DNA from: Epiperipatus broadwayi
Taxonomy: Eukaryota; Onychophora; Udeonychophora; Euonychophora; Peripatidae
Assembly (NCBI GenBank): GCA_028023455.1
Contig: JAQFVV010000002.1
Span: 31,937,725 to 32,001,724, forward strand
DNA: 64,000 nucleotides
Reading direction: 5' to 3'
Position numbers and translations under genes: made by a program. Positions 23,276 through 35,494 of the stretch are shown in pieces (position 1 is the first letter of the stretch; each line of letters opens with the position of its first letter). Below the pieces are notes generated by a model, which had not been told where the DNA came from, did no database searches, and saw only the letters and a list, made by a program, of their open reading frames with translations.

Positions 23276-24336
23276 ATGGCATTCCGCTAAATCGAAGAGT
23301 TAATCATTTTTTATACATACACTTTATTTTTGAATTTTTTTTTTTTTAAATTATATTTAATAAACTATCTTAAAGTTTGTCATTACAAGGAGAAAAAAGG
23401 AAGAAAAGCTTTAACAATTTTAATAAACAACTGAAATTGTATTTCCACAAGCAATTTTTTTAATTTTTTATAAACTGTTTAATAATAATGTCTAAAGAAG
23501 AACAAAATAGAGAAAATAATAAGTATTCGATATTTATATTCACTCCCATAATTAATTATTAATCTTTTTGCTGATAATCCTGGAAATTTTGCATGTATGT
23601 GTCCAGATATAGTATAATGTCTGGTACTAATGATGAGAATCTATTTTCAACTTTCTTAATAGAAATTTTAATTGCAATATGAGATTTTATAAATTATTAA
23701 TTTTAACTGTATTAACTAGACATTAAAAATTACAGTAAATTAAAATTTTTTGAAGAAAACAGTATTTTAGAGCCTAGTCACATGAAGCAGGATGTCAGGG
23801 CTCTTGAACTGTTATGTCTTTTGTTTATGTGAAAATGAAATAATAGGTTTATATAAACTCTACTTATCTTTTTATTATTTATAACTTTATTAAATTTTCA
23901 TTTCTAACTATATAGATGTTTTATATATTTCAATTTTATTCAATTTTTATACGTTTTAGAGCAAATTAGTCAAATAAAACTTTAATGCCATCAGTGATTA
24001 TCATTTCCTGTTAAAAGCCAAGAAAATAGTTGTTCGAATATTTGTTTGATGTTTTTATAGAGTTTTGATTATGAATTTATGCTTTAAAAAGATACCATTT
24101 GAAAAATAATATGCTGTGCAATAATCATTGTTTCTTCATTCCTAAACAATTTATAACCTACAGGCTAAAATGAAATCGTTTGTTATTCACATTTTATTTC
24201 TGTTTACAAGTCATTTTTGTTTATTTGAAAAATTAATATATTTTTTTCATTTATTGAATTTTATTTTTAAAAAGAAAAATGTAAAAATTAGAGACTGAAA
24301 ATAGAAAATTCATGTTATTGTGACAGTGTAGCTAAG
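23276..24336. other. AT-rich spacer
   Basis: Nothing recognised. The first 40 bases (GTCGAATTTATGGCATTCCG) look faintly like a pogo/Tigger terminus but no partner end was found. Confidence 0.4.
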
Positions 24337-24344
24337 AAAAAATC

Positions 24345-25495
24345 GTTTCTCGTCTTATAGCTAAAGACGCCGCTCAATGGAGCCGTTTTCACGCTAAAAC
24401 ACATAAAAATGCTGTTTAACCACGGCCGACACATTCGAACTCACGTTTTCTAGATTGCAGGCCGCTATGACATGTCGCAGTACAGCATGTATGTTGCATC
24501 ACAGCAAATACATTTTCTGAATTTGCACAGTTTATAAAATGTTTACGGCTTGGTAAGAGGGTGTGTGTATTTGAATTGGATGGAAATGTTGTTTTCAATG
24601 GATTTTTTTTTTATTTTAAAGTATTGAAATGTTCAGATTTTGTAAAGTATTAATTATCAGACTTTTTACACTGTACTGTATTGAAGTTTTAATTGGGAAA
24701 ATGTTGACAAGATATATGTGTAAAGTGAGTTGGAATTAGGTAACGCGTCAAGTAACGTACTGTTCATAACAATCCACGAGACAAACAAGATTCTACCGTG
24801 TGTATATTTTTGAAGTAAAAAAGAGCAGTAACACAAAAGTATCCAGTAAGAAAAGTACAATTATGCATGGTTTTTTGTAAATTTCATAAAAAGCATATAT
24901 TATAAACATGGTTAATAAGAAAAGAAAACATTTTATATATGTGTGTGTGTTTGTTGTTGTTTAAAAAAGTTTTACTTTCTTTCTTTTCTCTGACTATGGT
25001 TATACTTTGTTGAATATAGTTTACATTTATTGTTATCATTTATTTTATAGATGTTACTAAAAAAACATATTTACAAAAATACGATTTTGATATTTTTTAT
25101 TTTAGTATTACAAACAACAGAACACTAACCTTAAACCTAACCCTAACAACTTTTACTTTTTGTTGTCATTCTATTTCAAGTAAAAATAGTGGTAAAGCCG
25201 AAACCCCGATAAAAAAATATCCGATAGAAAATTGATTTTTCTAATAAAGCAAAATAAAAAACAAGAATCAAATTGTAATTTGTTTATTTTATTTTACATT
25301 TATTATTATCATTTAATTTGGATATGTTAATAAAAAATAATATTTAAAAAAGACAATTTTGTTTTGTTTTTATTTTCGCATTACAAAAAACACATCAAAA
25401 TGATTAAAATCAACGGCCCGGGAATGGTCATATTTTATAGTTTTAGCATGAAAATGGCACCATCAAACGGCATCTTTATCTATAAGACAAGCACC
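24345..25495. mobile_element. Non-autonomous DNA transposon, 1.15 kb, about 80-bp TIRs, 8-bp TSD
   Basis: The exact duplication AAAAAATC flanks it (24337-24344 and 25496-25503). The left end GTTTCTCGTCTTATAGCTAA and the inverted right end GGTGCTTGTCTTATAGATAA continue matching for about 80 bp (AAAGAYGCCG, GCCRTTTTCAYGCTAAAAC). No transposase; the ORF at 24416-24598 lies in the TIR and inner AT-rich sequence and is not a gene. Its GGTGCTTGT end resembles GGTACTTGT of the 16.55 kb element, and both give 8-bp TSDs, so one transposase family may have moved both. Confidence 0.85.
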
Positions 25496-25884
25496 AAAAA
25501 ATCTATAAATACAATATATTGAGTTAAAGGTTAAGAGTTAATTTTAATAATTTTCATGTCCTGTTTTGTTTTAAGTGGCTGATCATTAATAAAATAATTA
25601 ATATTCATGAAATAATTATTTATTTTAATTAATCATCTTTCTATATAGAGATGGCCAGAATTAAAATGAGTAAATATCTTTGAAAGGCTTTTTATAGGCT
25701 TCTATTACACCAGAAAAATGATTCAAACCCATGATACCAATTGTCTACTCTAAAACCTCTTTATGGAACTATGAATTAAATTCCACCAATCATTATCAAC
25801 CATCAACATGAACTTTGTTATAAGCATTTTTTTGATTTGTTCTTGCCAATATCTAAATAATTTTATATAAATAAAAAAAGTATC

Positions 25885-26060
25885 TAAACTCTCTTTTTCT
25901 CTTCTCTTATATCACCCCTCTTCTCTCTTCCTTTGTATTCTCCCTCCTCTCTCCTCTCTCTCTTTTTCCCTTTACCCCTCTCTCTCATCTCTCTCTCCAT
26001 CCTCTCTCTCTCTCTTTCCCTTTACCCCTCTCTCTCATCCTCTCTCTCTCTCTCTTTTTT
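25885..26060 (+). repeat. CT-rich microsatellite tract
   Basis: About 175 bp of TCTCTC, CCCTCT and TTTACCCCTCTCTCTC blocks, including a near-duplicate TTTCCCTTTACCCCTCTCTC. Confidence 0.95.
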
Positions 26061-26064
26061 TTTT

Positions 26065-28500
26065 CTTCTGATAAATAAATAAAGCTGCAGAAAAGGAAGA
26101 AAGTAGAATTCTGAAGAAAAGATATTGGTTATATTATGTTATGACACCTTAAGTATTAATAATATTTTATATTTTAACTAATAATCGGTTCATTAAAATT
26201 TTTCTACAGAATTATAATCTCAACCAAATAGGAAATTTTTCAAATATGTGTACACACATGTATAAATATTTTAAATGAAAGTCATAGTGAACTTTCTAAT
26301 TAAAAGCATTGTTTTTAGTTATATTATTTTTTTTACATTTAATGCTAGCTAAAATGTGTAAAAGTTACATTGTATGTACGCTATATTCTGTCTATAAATT
26401 TTGTGGCTACCACAACTTGAGTTAAGACTGATTCTTAATTAGTTGCCTAATATTTTATCTTTACTCGAGGAAAGAAGAGATCCGTATTTTAAGAAAAAGG
26501 TGTTTGCATTAAACAGAAGCTATTTTCGAGATATTTTATCACAATTATTAAATTTCCAGGGGATGATCCACATTTTACAGCCTATTTTATATACAGATTT
26601 AGTAGGATAGAGCTTGTGATGCCACGACTGACCAATTATAAGTTGAAATGTTTTAAAATTGAACTACAATGATATGTAGCTTTTAGTAGTAGTATCAACT
26701 GTTTACCAAGTCCCTATATTTTTTAAAGTGTTGAATTTTAAACTGAATTTTCTGAGTACCTACAGAACCCCTATAAATTTAAACAAGCTTATTAACAACA
26801 CAAATGACAAAATTTTAACATTGGACTGATCCAATATGGTTTATGCTGTTAACTGCAGCCAAAGAGACTGCCTATATGTATATTGTGGTGAGATCAGGGT
26901 AAATCTTAGAACTAGAATGACTTAACATTCGTTACTGTATAAAAAATCTAAGATTAAGTCTGAAGCTATTAATTCACCTGTCTTTCATAATCACAAAAGA
27001 TAGCTTCGCTATAGTTGTGATCCAAGTGTTGTCAAAATTATGTACAAAGAAAGAAACGATTGCAAATATAAAATAAAGGTGTGGTTCATTACACAAAATG
27101 ATCGTGTAATGAAGCAAAAATCAAATAATATTTAAATCAGCAAAAAATTAATGTTCTCAGTAGACTAAACGTGAATATGTTGCAAAAGCATTAATGACAT
27201 ATTTGGCACAATTTTATATTAAAACTCTGTTTTAGTATTTTTTACTTATTATATTTTATACCTTTAATATGGGCAAGACAATCTTGTAAAAAATCCATGT
27301 ACCAATGTGAAAAATATTTTTTTATTTAATATGGCTGGAAGTCATATATTCCAGTACTCATTTTAGTTAAAATAATATTATTTATCATACGTCTATACCT
27401 AGATTTAATATATTTTTTGAACTCACGCGGATGTTTTGCGAACATGAGAATATATATGTAAGTGAACACAAACATACTTTAGCATAGTAAATAATAATTA
27501 AAATTCTTAACATTTTGAACATATTAAAAGATATAAATTTCAGAATATATATTTTTTTATTTTCATAAATTTCTAAAAGCTTTTTTCTTTTAACCAAAGC
27601 TTTAGCGATAAATTTAATAAAGTTGTTTTTTTTTTTTAAGTGTCATAGCGACTAAAGTTCGTAATATTGTTGTTAGATTTGAAACATGCTTTATTTGTTT
27701 ATTTTAAATTTGAATTTATATTTTTTTACTTTATTAATAATTTGTTTGTTATTTTATATGATTGACTAGTTTATTTTTCTTTGTGTGCTTGTTAAATTTC
27801 ATTGTTTTAAAATCTATTCCCCGCGAGAACCAAAGTCTCAACTGATTTTTTGATGATGATGAATAAAAATGTCTGATAGTGTTTTATCTTAGTAACTACA
27901 TGTAAGTCTGAAATCTATTTTTATGGGTGATACATGCAAGACATGTGAATATAATGCATATTACTATGTTAAACTACTCCTGAAAATATTCCTTCCTAAT
28001 TAGAACAATTATTATCTTGAGAATTCTTATTTGTTATGTGTTTAACCAATATAAGTTTACGTACATCTTTATCTAGCTAGGTTTAAACTCAGTCATTGCT
28101 TACAATAGTGAGAAAGTGCATATGATATGTGATAAAAAAATTTCCTTCCCATCCTAATTACATGGATAAGCTTTTTTATATATATGTCTTAAAATATACA
28201 TATTTACTTCTCTGTATATACTTTAAATTATAATCCTTATTATTAGATAACCCATCAAGCTATAGTAACTTTAGGTAGCTGGGGGGATGAAGTTTGTTCA
28301 ACTCTAGGATTTTAAGTTACATTTAATTTGCATGCAACCAATACGAGATTTAGTCAGATTTTATTCTATCATTCTATTATGTAAAATTCAATAACAATGC
28401 CAATAAATATATAAAATAAATGGAAATAAACTTTTCATTGCAAAAGTTATATTTATTTGGCCATTATGGTTTGATTTTTCAGTATACATAGTGACTGAAG
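26065..28500. other. Long AT-rich spacer
   Basis: About 2.4 kb with no convincing ORF, RNA gene or repeat partner in this window. A short inverted pair around 26958-27008 (GAAGCTATTAATTC / GATAGCTTC) is the only structure noticed. Confidence 0.45.
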
Positions 28501-28534
28501 GAATATAATTTGCGTCAAAAAGATTTTACATCAA

Positions 28535-29030
28535 TTTAAATATAAGGGACTTGAACACGGATTTTCAATCCCCCTCAGACATCTGCTTTATCTCATATAA
28601 CTGGTACACATGCCCACATACATGTGAAAATATAAATGATCTTCAATATATGTATTTTGTGCTGACTCAGCACTTATCAATTGTCCAGATCTTCTCCCAC
28701 ACACATATATAATCAGTGCTCAGTTTATATTAATATAGCAAATCTTCAAACTTTAATGGGCATGCTTCAATCTGTTCCATCCTTCAACTCTTCAGCCAGC
28801 CATACCATTGAAAATCTGATGATGGAATGCCCAAATCCCTTGTTGATGCCAATATTATTATCATGCCAATGTTGACTTTAAATCACTCTAGCCCCTCATA
28901 TATAGGATCTTATCCATTTAAATATACAGAAGAGAAATGGACAGAATTCTGGCTGAAACTGTAATATTTGACTAAATACAAATATAATTTATATATTTGG
29001 AGTTTTAGATGTTCAAGTCCCTTATAATTC
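28535..29030 (-). repeat. Family C repeat (subtype 2), foldback, decayed hammerhead
   Basis: Its ends mirror each other (TATAAGGGACTTGAACA at 28543 and TGTTCAAGTCCCTTATA at 29009). The minus strand at about 28630-28690 has GATC, TTGATAA for CTGATGA, a perfect stem-loop GTGCTGAGTCAGCAC, AAA for GAA, then ATACATATAT. Segment 28670-28890 matches the reverse complement of 51170-51350. Predicted inactive. Confidence 0.65.
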
Positions 29031-29394
29031 ACACCTAAACCTTGAAGTATATAAATTACACTTATTAAGTATATCTGTCTTTGACATTATATTTAATTAC
29101 ATGCTTCAATGCCATTTGACTATCCAAAGCTTTAATAAAAATGAGATTATATGGCACGGACTTATTCATTAATCAGTTTCATTGAAATAGACTTTGACAT
29201 AGGATACATTAATTGTCTAGACTTTAATTTCAAATTGACTGTAGACTATTAATTTAAGATATCACTTTAGCTCATGAATTTGGCTTAAAATTTTCTGTTT
29301 TAGCAGCATTTTCTTTTACAATATCTATGTGACTTACCACAAACATTAATAACTTGCCAAATGACAGTGTTTAATAAATTGCTATCCTGTGATG

Positions 29395-29650
29395 TCCTAT
29401 TCAATATTCCCAGACTAGTTTCAATCTTATGATCCAGGAGCACTGTTTCAAAATCCCAAGCTTTTCACTGATGAAAGTCATAAGCTTTAAGCTAATTTGG
29501 GGATTGGGACAGCAGATAGGACAACACAAGATATGGATTTGTTAATCATTATCATTTGGCATCCATTAGTTACTAATGTTAACTATAGATGGCAGAGATG
29601 GTGAAAGAAAGATTTATCATACTCAATTTGTTGGTATGGAAAATGGACAT
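29395..29650 (+). repeat. Family A hammerhead repeat, copy i
   Basis: Plus strand has CTGATGA (29468-29474), AAGTCATAAGCTTTAAGC in place of stem II and GAAAC, then TTTGGGGATTGG. Downstream GGCATCCATTAGTTACTAAT and GATGGCAG match the family A body. The GAA motif is lost, so probably inactive. Confidence 0.6.
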
Positions 29651-30079
29651 GGGAGAATGTTTCAAAATGTGTTCTGCAGAGAATTTTTTATTTTTTACAT
29701 TGTGCATAATGGCTGAACAAATATAGTTTGACTACATGTAGAGTTTACTTGACTTCAATTTACTATATAATTATTGATAAGTATTGAAGTAACCATTCCC
29801 CACTTGTTTCTCATATCAACACACCAGCATCTGTTCCCAAACTAATATCAACAAAGTCGTATTCAAATAAGCATTCCAGTCAGTAAAGTCACATGCAAAT
29901 AAGCATAGACATACCAACTCCAAGAAAAAAAGAAAGACAAAACAAAAATAATATAGTAGAGATGAGTTTTCTAATAATTATGCAAACTAATCTGTAATCT
30001 ATAAATACATCTACACGTAAAATTGTACCACATGATTCTATCATATGACAGCTGTGGTGAAAGAAAAAGAATATCCTGT
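29651..30079. other. Unannotated spacer
   Basis: No recognisable gene or repeat. Confidence 0.4.
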
Positions 30080-30470
30080 AGAATAGAATTTCATAAATTT
30101 ATGATACCTTAATATTAATTCTAGAATATTTTACAACTAAAGTTCAATCAACAAAGATTTTTCTAGTTTATCTTTCCTACTGGTCTTGTGGGGTTTGTCC
30201 AATAAGAAAAAAGTTATACCCCATATGTATTTCACTTTATCAATTTTTTTCTCTATTTCCAAAGTTCAAATATGATTTTTTATGATGCTTTCCATCTGTA
30301 AACTTATATTTTAAATAAACCAAGCCCAATTTATTAAATTCTATTATAAAAAAAGGTTCAAATACTAAAATCAAATGTTGAATGTTTACAAAAATACTCA
30401 CCAGGGAGAACAATAGAAATGTCCGTTCGTTGAAGAGTAAATAATGTGACTAAGATGTTTGTAATTATTA
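30080..30470 (+). repeat. Dispersed repeat R5, copy 1
   Basis: Direct repeat of 32490-32880: shared TCAATCAACAAAGATTTT, CCAATAAGAAAAAAGT, AGTTCAAATATGA and TTTTTATGATG. The spacing of about 2.4 kb includes hammerhead repeats, so a segmental duplication or two insertions are both possible. Confidence 0.6.
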
Positions 30471-31144
30471 ATTTCTTCTAATTAATGATTATCAATATTT
30501 ACTTTATTCTTCAGATAAAATCCACTGAACATTACTTTAGTTTTTTTAAGCATTTAACTTTATTTCTGCTTTCTTACTTTCTTTTGATAACTCTTGCAAC
30601 ATTTCCTGAAGCTCTAAAGAAGTAGTTGCGAAAACAATTACATCATCTGAAAATTCTGGATGACTTAAATAATCTCTATTTACTTTTACTCAATTACCTT
30701 CCTATTTTAGTCCATGAAATATTTCTTATAAACAGCTTAGATCCAAATTTGTTGCCGAAAATATGCTCATATAAAAAATATTTTTGGATTAAACAATGAT
30801 GAAAAGCCATCCTCTATGTCCACATCAACTTAATTATTGCTTGTATTCTTCCGTTTATTGTTTAATTCACTGATTCTGAGCTATGTGACTTTGTGGAGTA
30901 CTGTGGTTCTGCTTCAGTACTTTGACTTTAAATCATTCTCTTATGATTATTTTTATTCCACTGATTTTATGGTCATTTGATTGTAAAAACTAGATTAAAG
31001 CACAACTGATTTATTAATTTTTAAAAAAATCTGAAGATGGCAGTAGTCCATAGAAGTAAATCACAATCAACTGACAAAAATGTAGAGTGTCACTGATTGA
31101 TATACTCTTAATTTTGTGTACATAAACAAACTTGAAACTCCTGT

Positions 31145-31700
31145 AATATAATTTTCACTACATAACTCTCAAGCAAGATAGGGACTGGTTTATATTCACA
31201 TTTAACATCTTGTGGAGGGATGAAATCATAAACATATGACCAAAAACCTGTAAAAAAAGGTGTATGATTCCCAAGATGCACTATATAAATATTACTCCTT
31301 AAGTGGATAATCTCTAGTCTAATGAATGACTAATAAAAATTATATATTTCCATCACATGGTTTGTGTCAAAGTTGGGATGGCAGTATGTTTGGCATTAAT
31401 TAATTAAACTGTGGTAATTGGCTATCACTGAACAATGATAAAAATATATGTAAAAAATTGTGGTCTGGACCAACTGATGTGTGCTGGTTCAGCATAAAAT
31501 GTGGATCTTGGAAATCATGCATATTTTTCACATATCTTTGGTCATATTTTTATGATTACACCCTCCATAATGTGTTAAAAGTGGATAGAACTTAGTCCCT
31601 ACCTTTCTTGAGAATGGTGTACTGAAAATTACACTACAGAAATATTATTCATTAAATGGATAATCTCTAGTCTAATGACTTTGATTGTTGTTAACATTGA
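31145..31700. repeat. Family C repeat (subtype 1), foldback pair
   Basis: The left arm (31150-31290) carries AGGGACTGG, CATTTAACATC and CATAAACATATGACC in reverse. The right arm (31466-31690) carries the same body forward: GGTCATATTTTTATGATTAC, GTGTTAAAAGTGGATAG and TGGATAATCTCTAGTCTAAT. The hammerhead is on the right arm. Confidence 0.65.
31466..31515 (+). ncRNA. Family C hammerhead, two core mutations
   Basis: CCAA (31470), CTGATGT (A9 changed to T), stem-loop GTGCTGGTTCAGCAT, AAA (consensus GAA), then ATGTGGAT, C, TTGG (31508-31511). Stem I TTGG/CCAA and stem II are retained but core bases are mutated; predicted inactive. Confidence 0.7.
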
Positions 31701-31845
31701 GCCAAAAAAATGTATTTTCCATAGTTTATTTAAATATTTATGATTACTTTTATAAAATATTTGTATAGCAATTATTCAAAAAGAACTATATTCATTTATT
31801 TTTAATGTTTATTTTTAAAAATACAAGTAAAGAAACTTGAAATAT

Positions 31846-31995
31846 TAAACCACTAAGCATCACATGATCACCATTTTTTATACTTGATCAAGCTGTTAAA
31901 ACAGAGGCAAAACTCTCCATACAGTAGTGCCACTCTTTTAACAGCTTGAGCAAGCATAAGAAATGGTGATCATGTGATGTTTAGTAGTTTAATAC
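31846..31995. repeat. Family A foldback, tail-only (copy ii)
   Basis: Two family A tails face each other: AAACCACTAAGCATCACATG at the left and CATGTGATGTTTAGTAGTTT at the right, with inner CAAGCTGTTAAAA mirrored by TTTTAACAGCTTG. About 55-bp arms. The hammerhead part is absent. Could be mistaken for a MITE. Confidence 0.8.
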
Positions 31996-32149
31996 CAATC
32001 CTGCCTAATAGGATAGTGGTGGTTGTAGTTATTAAAGAACCAAAGCCACCAAAATGTATGAGTATTGAACTGAGTTCAGACCTATATGACTATATAAGGT
32101 AATGCACTTGGATTGAAAATATTACTGTGTTTTCAATTTTGGACTCATG

Positions 32150-32395
32150 GTTTTGTAGTTAACTAGAGGTAAAAAGGTGGCTTCTGGAGGGTTGCATTAT
32201 ATCCTAAAATCTAGGTGCAGTGCTCTCAAATCCAAAGCTCCTTGTTGATGAAAGCCACAAACTAGAAAATAGCCTGGCAATCTTGGATGAGTAGGCACTA
32301 GATAGGAATTTTATGCACACACATTGATTACTCTGGCTTACAATGAGTTACGCTACTATATGGAGAGTTTAGCCTCTGTTAAAACTTGAAGTAAG
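32150..32395 (+). repeat. Family A hammerhead repeat, copy iii
   Basis: AAATCTAGGTGCAGTGCTCT, then TTGATGA (32245-32251) in place of CTGATGA, then AAGCCACAAACTAGAAAAT, then GATGAGTAGGCACTAGATAG, GATTACTCTGGCTT and GGAGAGTTTAGCCTCTGTTA. Hammerhead core decayed. Confidence 0.7.
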
Positions 32396-32489
32396 GGTAA
32401 ATAAAAAAATTACAATCCTTACATTCTTTATCAAACACTGTGATATAGAACCCCTGTGATATTTTAATAACTATGAATGCAACTCTAAA

Positions 32490-32880
32490 TTTTAGAAGAG
32501 AATTTAATAGCTTTATGATGACAGATTAATAATACATTCCAAATTTAGATATGACATTCAATCAACAAAGATTTTGGTAATTTATTTTTTTCGATAGCTT
32601 TATGATAATCAACCAATAAGAAAAAAGTAATTATTATTATATATTTTATTTTATTTCATTTTATTATTTTTTTCTATATTTGGAGAGTTCAAATATGACT
32701 TTTTATGATGTTTTTTTGTTTTAAACTTATATTGCTAATATATCAAATATAATTTATTGATTCATAATATTGAATAATGATTTTAATACTAAAATAAAAT
32801 ATTGAACTATTAATTCAAATTGCCCCTAGGGGAAGAATAAATAAACATTAAAATGCAGAAGGATTAATAAAATACGCTGT
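32490..32880 (+). repeat. Dispersed repeat R5, copy 2
   Basis: Direct partner of 30080-30470 (ATTCAATCAACAAAGATTTT, CCAATAAGAAAAAAGTA, GTTCAAATATGACTTTTTAT). Body AT-rich, no ORF. Confidence 0.6.
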
Positions 32881-33788
32881 TAGAATTTCAAATAATGTAT
32901 TTTCTTATTTGTGTAAGATAAAATGGTACTTAGGTATAATCCTGTAACCAGAAGTTTGCCAAGTTTTTTTTTTTTAATTATCACTTTTCATGACATTGAA
33001 GTATTTCTTTTTCTTTTTCTCAAAATTACTTCACCGAACATGTGTTACTTGTTAAGTTTAAAAATTGTTAAGAAATTCATTATGAATTCCTGTTAAATTA
33101 AAAAAAATATTAATAAATCTCTTATAAATTCCATTCACGAGCTTTAATTAATTTTTTATATAGATTATAACACAGAAATGTTAACATGTTGTGAACATTT
33201 TTATAAATTTTTTTGCATTTAGTTTAAAATTGATGGTACGTTTGTCCTTTTTTTAAAAAAAACATTTTTCCAAAACAATTAAAAGTTGCAATCTTTCAAT
33301 GACAGAAAAACAAGCACCAGTGAATTGTGTAATAAAATGCTGATTTCTATTTAGCAGAATTTGTGTTAGCGACAGCATAAGTAGATGCATTTGTGGCAAT
33401 GTTAAAGGCTATTAGAGATTTCAGTCCACCCACATTTGTTTCTTTATTTCTCCGTGGTTATTATTTTGTTTACTTCACTTTAAATTATATTAAATTTATT
33501 TTAATTACAATCAATTTCTTGTACTTTGGTGTATTTTCTTATAATGTGAGAGTAGTATTTTTTTTTAAAAAAAAGGAAATGTTAAATATGACAGCTTCTA
33601 GTCGGCCATATTGGAGGCCCTGAAAAATGATAATTAAAAAAAAACCTGGCAAACTTCTCATTAAGGAATTATCAATAAGTACTGAAAAAACTAAGGTAAA
33701 TCAGTTTAAAAAAAACTCTATTCCTACTTTGGTATTAAAAAATGATGGCAGCTTAAATGTACAACTACAAATAAAATTTTATTATCAC
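32881..33788. other. AT-rich spacer
   Basis: Short ORFs at 33393-33623 and 33627-33827 show no family features; the second runs into a family A insertion. Nothing else recognised. Confidence 0.4.
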
Positions 33789-33800
33789 AAGCCTACAATT

Positions 33801-33982
33801 AAACAAGGCAAAACTCTCTCCATATAGTAGTGCCATCCTGTGCCAACCAGAGTAATCAATGGATGCCAGAAGGCTTGTGCATAAAATCCCTATCTAGTGC
33901 CTACTCATCCAGAGAGTTTTGCCTTGTTTAATAATTATGTGCTAAGTATAAGAGATGGTGATCATGTGATGCTTAGTGGTTT
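33801..33982. mobile_element. Family A foldback with exact 12-bp TSD (copy iv)
   Basis: AAGCCTACAATT occurs exactly at 33789-33800 and 33983-33994. Inside: AACAAGGCAAAACTCTCTCC, the body in reverse (ATGGATGCCAGAAGGCTTGT), then GAGAGTTTTGCCTTGTTTAA and the family A tail ending GATGCTTAGTGGTTT. The hammerhead was lost at the turn-around. A 12-bp duplication argues for retrotransposition-type insertion rather than a short-TSD DNA transposon. Confidence 0.85.
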
Positions 33983-33994
33983 AAGCCTACAATT

Positions 33995-34614
33995 CTGATA
34001 CTATATCATAGCATTCTATACTATTAATCTACGTTATTATTAACAATTCAATATGTAACGCTAGTGTGTAAATATCTATATCATCTAGTTACACATTGTG
34101 TGTGTAAATATATATATATCATCTAGATACACATTATATGTTCATTCGTAGTGATCTTTCTTTAAGAAAAGAAACATTTCTATAAATGATAGCAAGATTA
34201 TCTCAATAAAATTTATTATATCATCAATTCTCGTTAATATTTGTTTTAATCTTTAAAATTAATTTTAATTCTTTAATTAATTAGTTTAATTAAATTCATT
34301 TTAGTTAATTATCATTATGAAATATTTCTTAAAAAGTTCCGAGGTATTTGTATTATTCGTCAGATTATTTTGATTAATTAAAGTTTTTTAAACATTTAAT
34401 TAAGTATAATATTTTAAAAAGATGTAAAATATTATAAATTCTTGCAGTCACTTTTTAAGGGGAGGGGGGTGACCAATAAAGATAAACTCTACGTTATTTT
34501 TCATTCTAAGATAATAAGATGTTAAATATCATTATATTTTAATTATCTGATCTTCGTTATTTTATTTTAAAAAATGATTTTAATAAAATTATGATAAACC
34601 ATTCGTATTTAGTG
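33995..34614. other. AT-rich spacer with TA/TG runs
   Basis: Contains a local duplication ATCATCTAGTTACACATT / ATCATCTAGATACACATT (34081-34135) around TG and TA runs. No gene. Confidence 0.5.
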
Positions 34615-35215
34615 GTGCGACTCGATGCACTACAGCTTCTCTTTTATCGAAGTCATGAATATCTCAGCCACTATGACCAGAGAAATCTATTAGCCACCTT
34701 ACCTTCCCTTTCCACTCCTCGCCCTGTTTTCCCCCATATTCTTCTCTATCCTGCTCCATTCCATTTCCACATCTTTGTCCACTCTATGGCCTTTATGTCT
34801 AAATGCCCTTTATCTTTTTCCAAACCCAGCACAAAAACCAAGAACCCACATTCTATATAATCATTTTGTTTATATTTATTCTCTCACAATTTCATTATTT
34901 GTACCCTTTCTGCTTGTGAGCATTTACATTCAATTAACTGATGCCTAATATTTTCTATACCTTCCTTACACAATTTGAAGACTAAATTACCTACATTTCT
35001 TCATTTATAATCCCTTATTGCTAATGATCCGGTTCGAGCTTAAACAGTAAACTACTTTCCTTGCTATTATCGTAAATTAACTCACACCCAATGTTCCGTT
35101 TACTTCTATATATATTTAAACTCTTTTTACTCTTCATACTAGTTCTCCAACTCCTTATTTTTTATTAATGCATCTATTCTTCTATCTCATTCTTTGCCAC
35201 TATAACGCTGTCTTC
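34615..35215 (-). mobile_element. LINE copy 3 (CATCA-tailed family), 3' part only
   Basis: Minus-strand copy matching 6830-7400: GAATATCTCAGCCACTATG, ATTTGTACCCTTTCTGCTT, ATGCCTAATATTTTCTATAC and TATATATATTTAAACTCTTT on the plus strand. Covers the zinc-knuckle tail and 3' UTR with several frameshifts; 5' truncated near 35215. The plus ORF at 34591-34860 is antisense to it. Confidence 0.75.
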
Positions 35216-35494
35216 GTCTAATCATCAGCGCCCTCAACCGACCACTTTCATGCTAATATTTGTATAAATAAAAAAATGATTTCATTTGTGTTAGTATAAT
35301 ATCTGTAAACAAAGTAATTTGTCAAATGACTAGAAAGAGATATTCATGACTCCCTTCCCCCACCGTAAAACAATACGAATTGAATGAACATAATTAGTAA
35401 AATGGTGCTATTTTTCTGTCTATAGTCTCCATAAAACGTGAATCTATTCTATTCTGAGATCAATTATTAAAATTATTAATGTGATTTACGATTA

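Noticed and set aside
23250-23310. Possible second Tigger-type terminus (TACACCAGGGAGTG)
   Set aside because: Its first part is shared with repeat R2 in another context and no inverted partner end was found.
24416-24598. 60-codon ORF in the 24.3 kb element, considered as a transposase piece
   Set aside because: It overlaps the terminal inverted repeat and shows no DDE or zinc-finger motif.
25128-25150. Telomere-like run (CCTAACCCTAAC)
   Set aside because: Only about two imperfect units inside a DNA transposon; too short to be an interstitial telomere array.
31846-31995. Interpretation as an ordinary MITE
   Set aside because: Other copies of the same family show one fixed end, variable turn-around points and 12-14 bp TSDs, which do not fit a cut-and-paste MITE.
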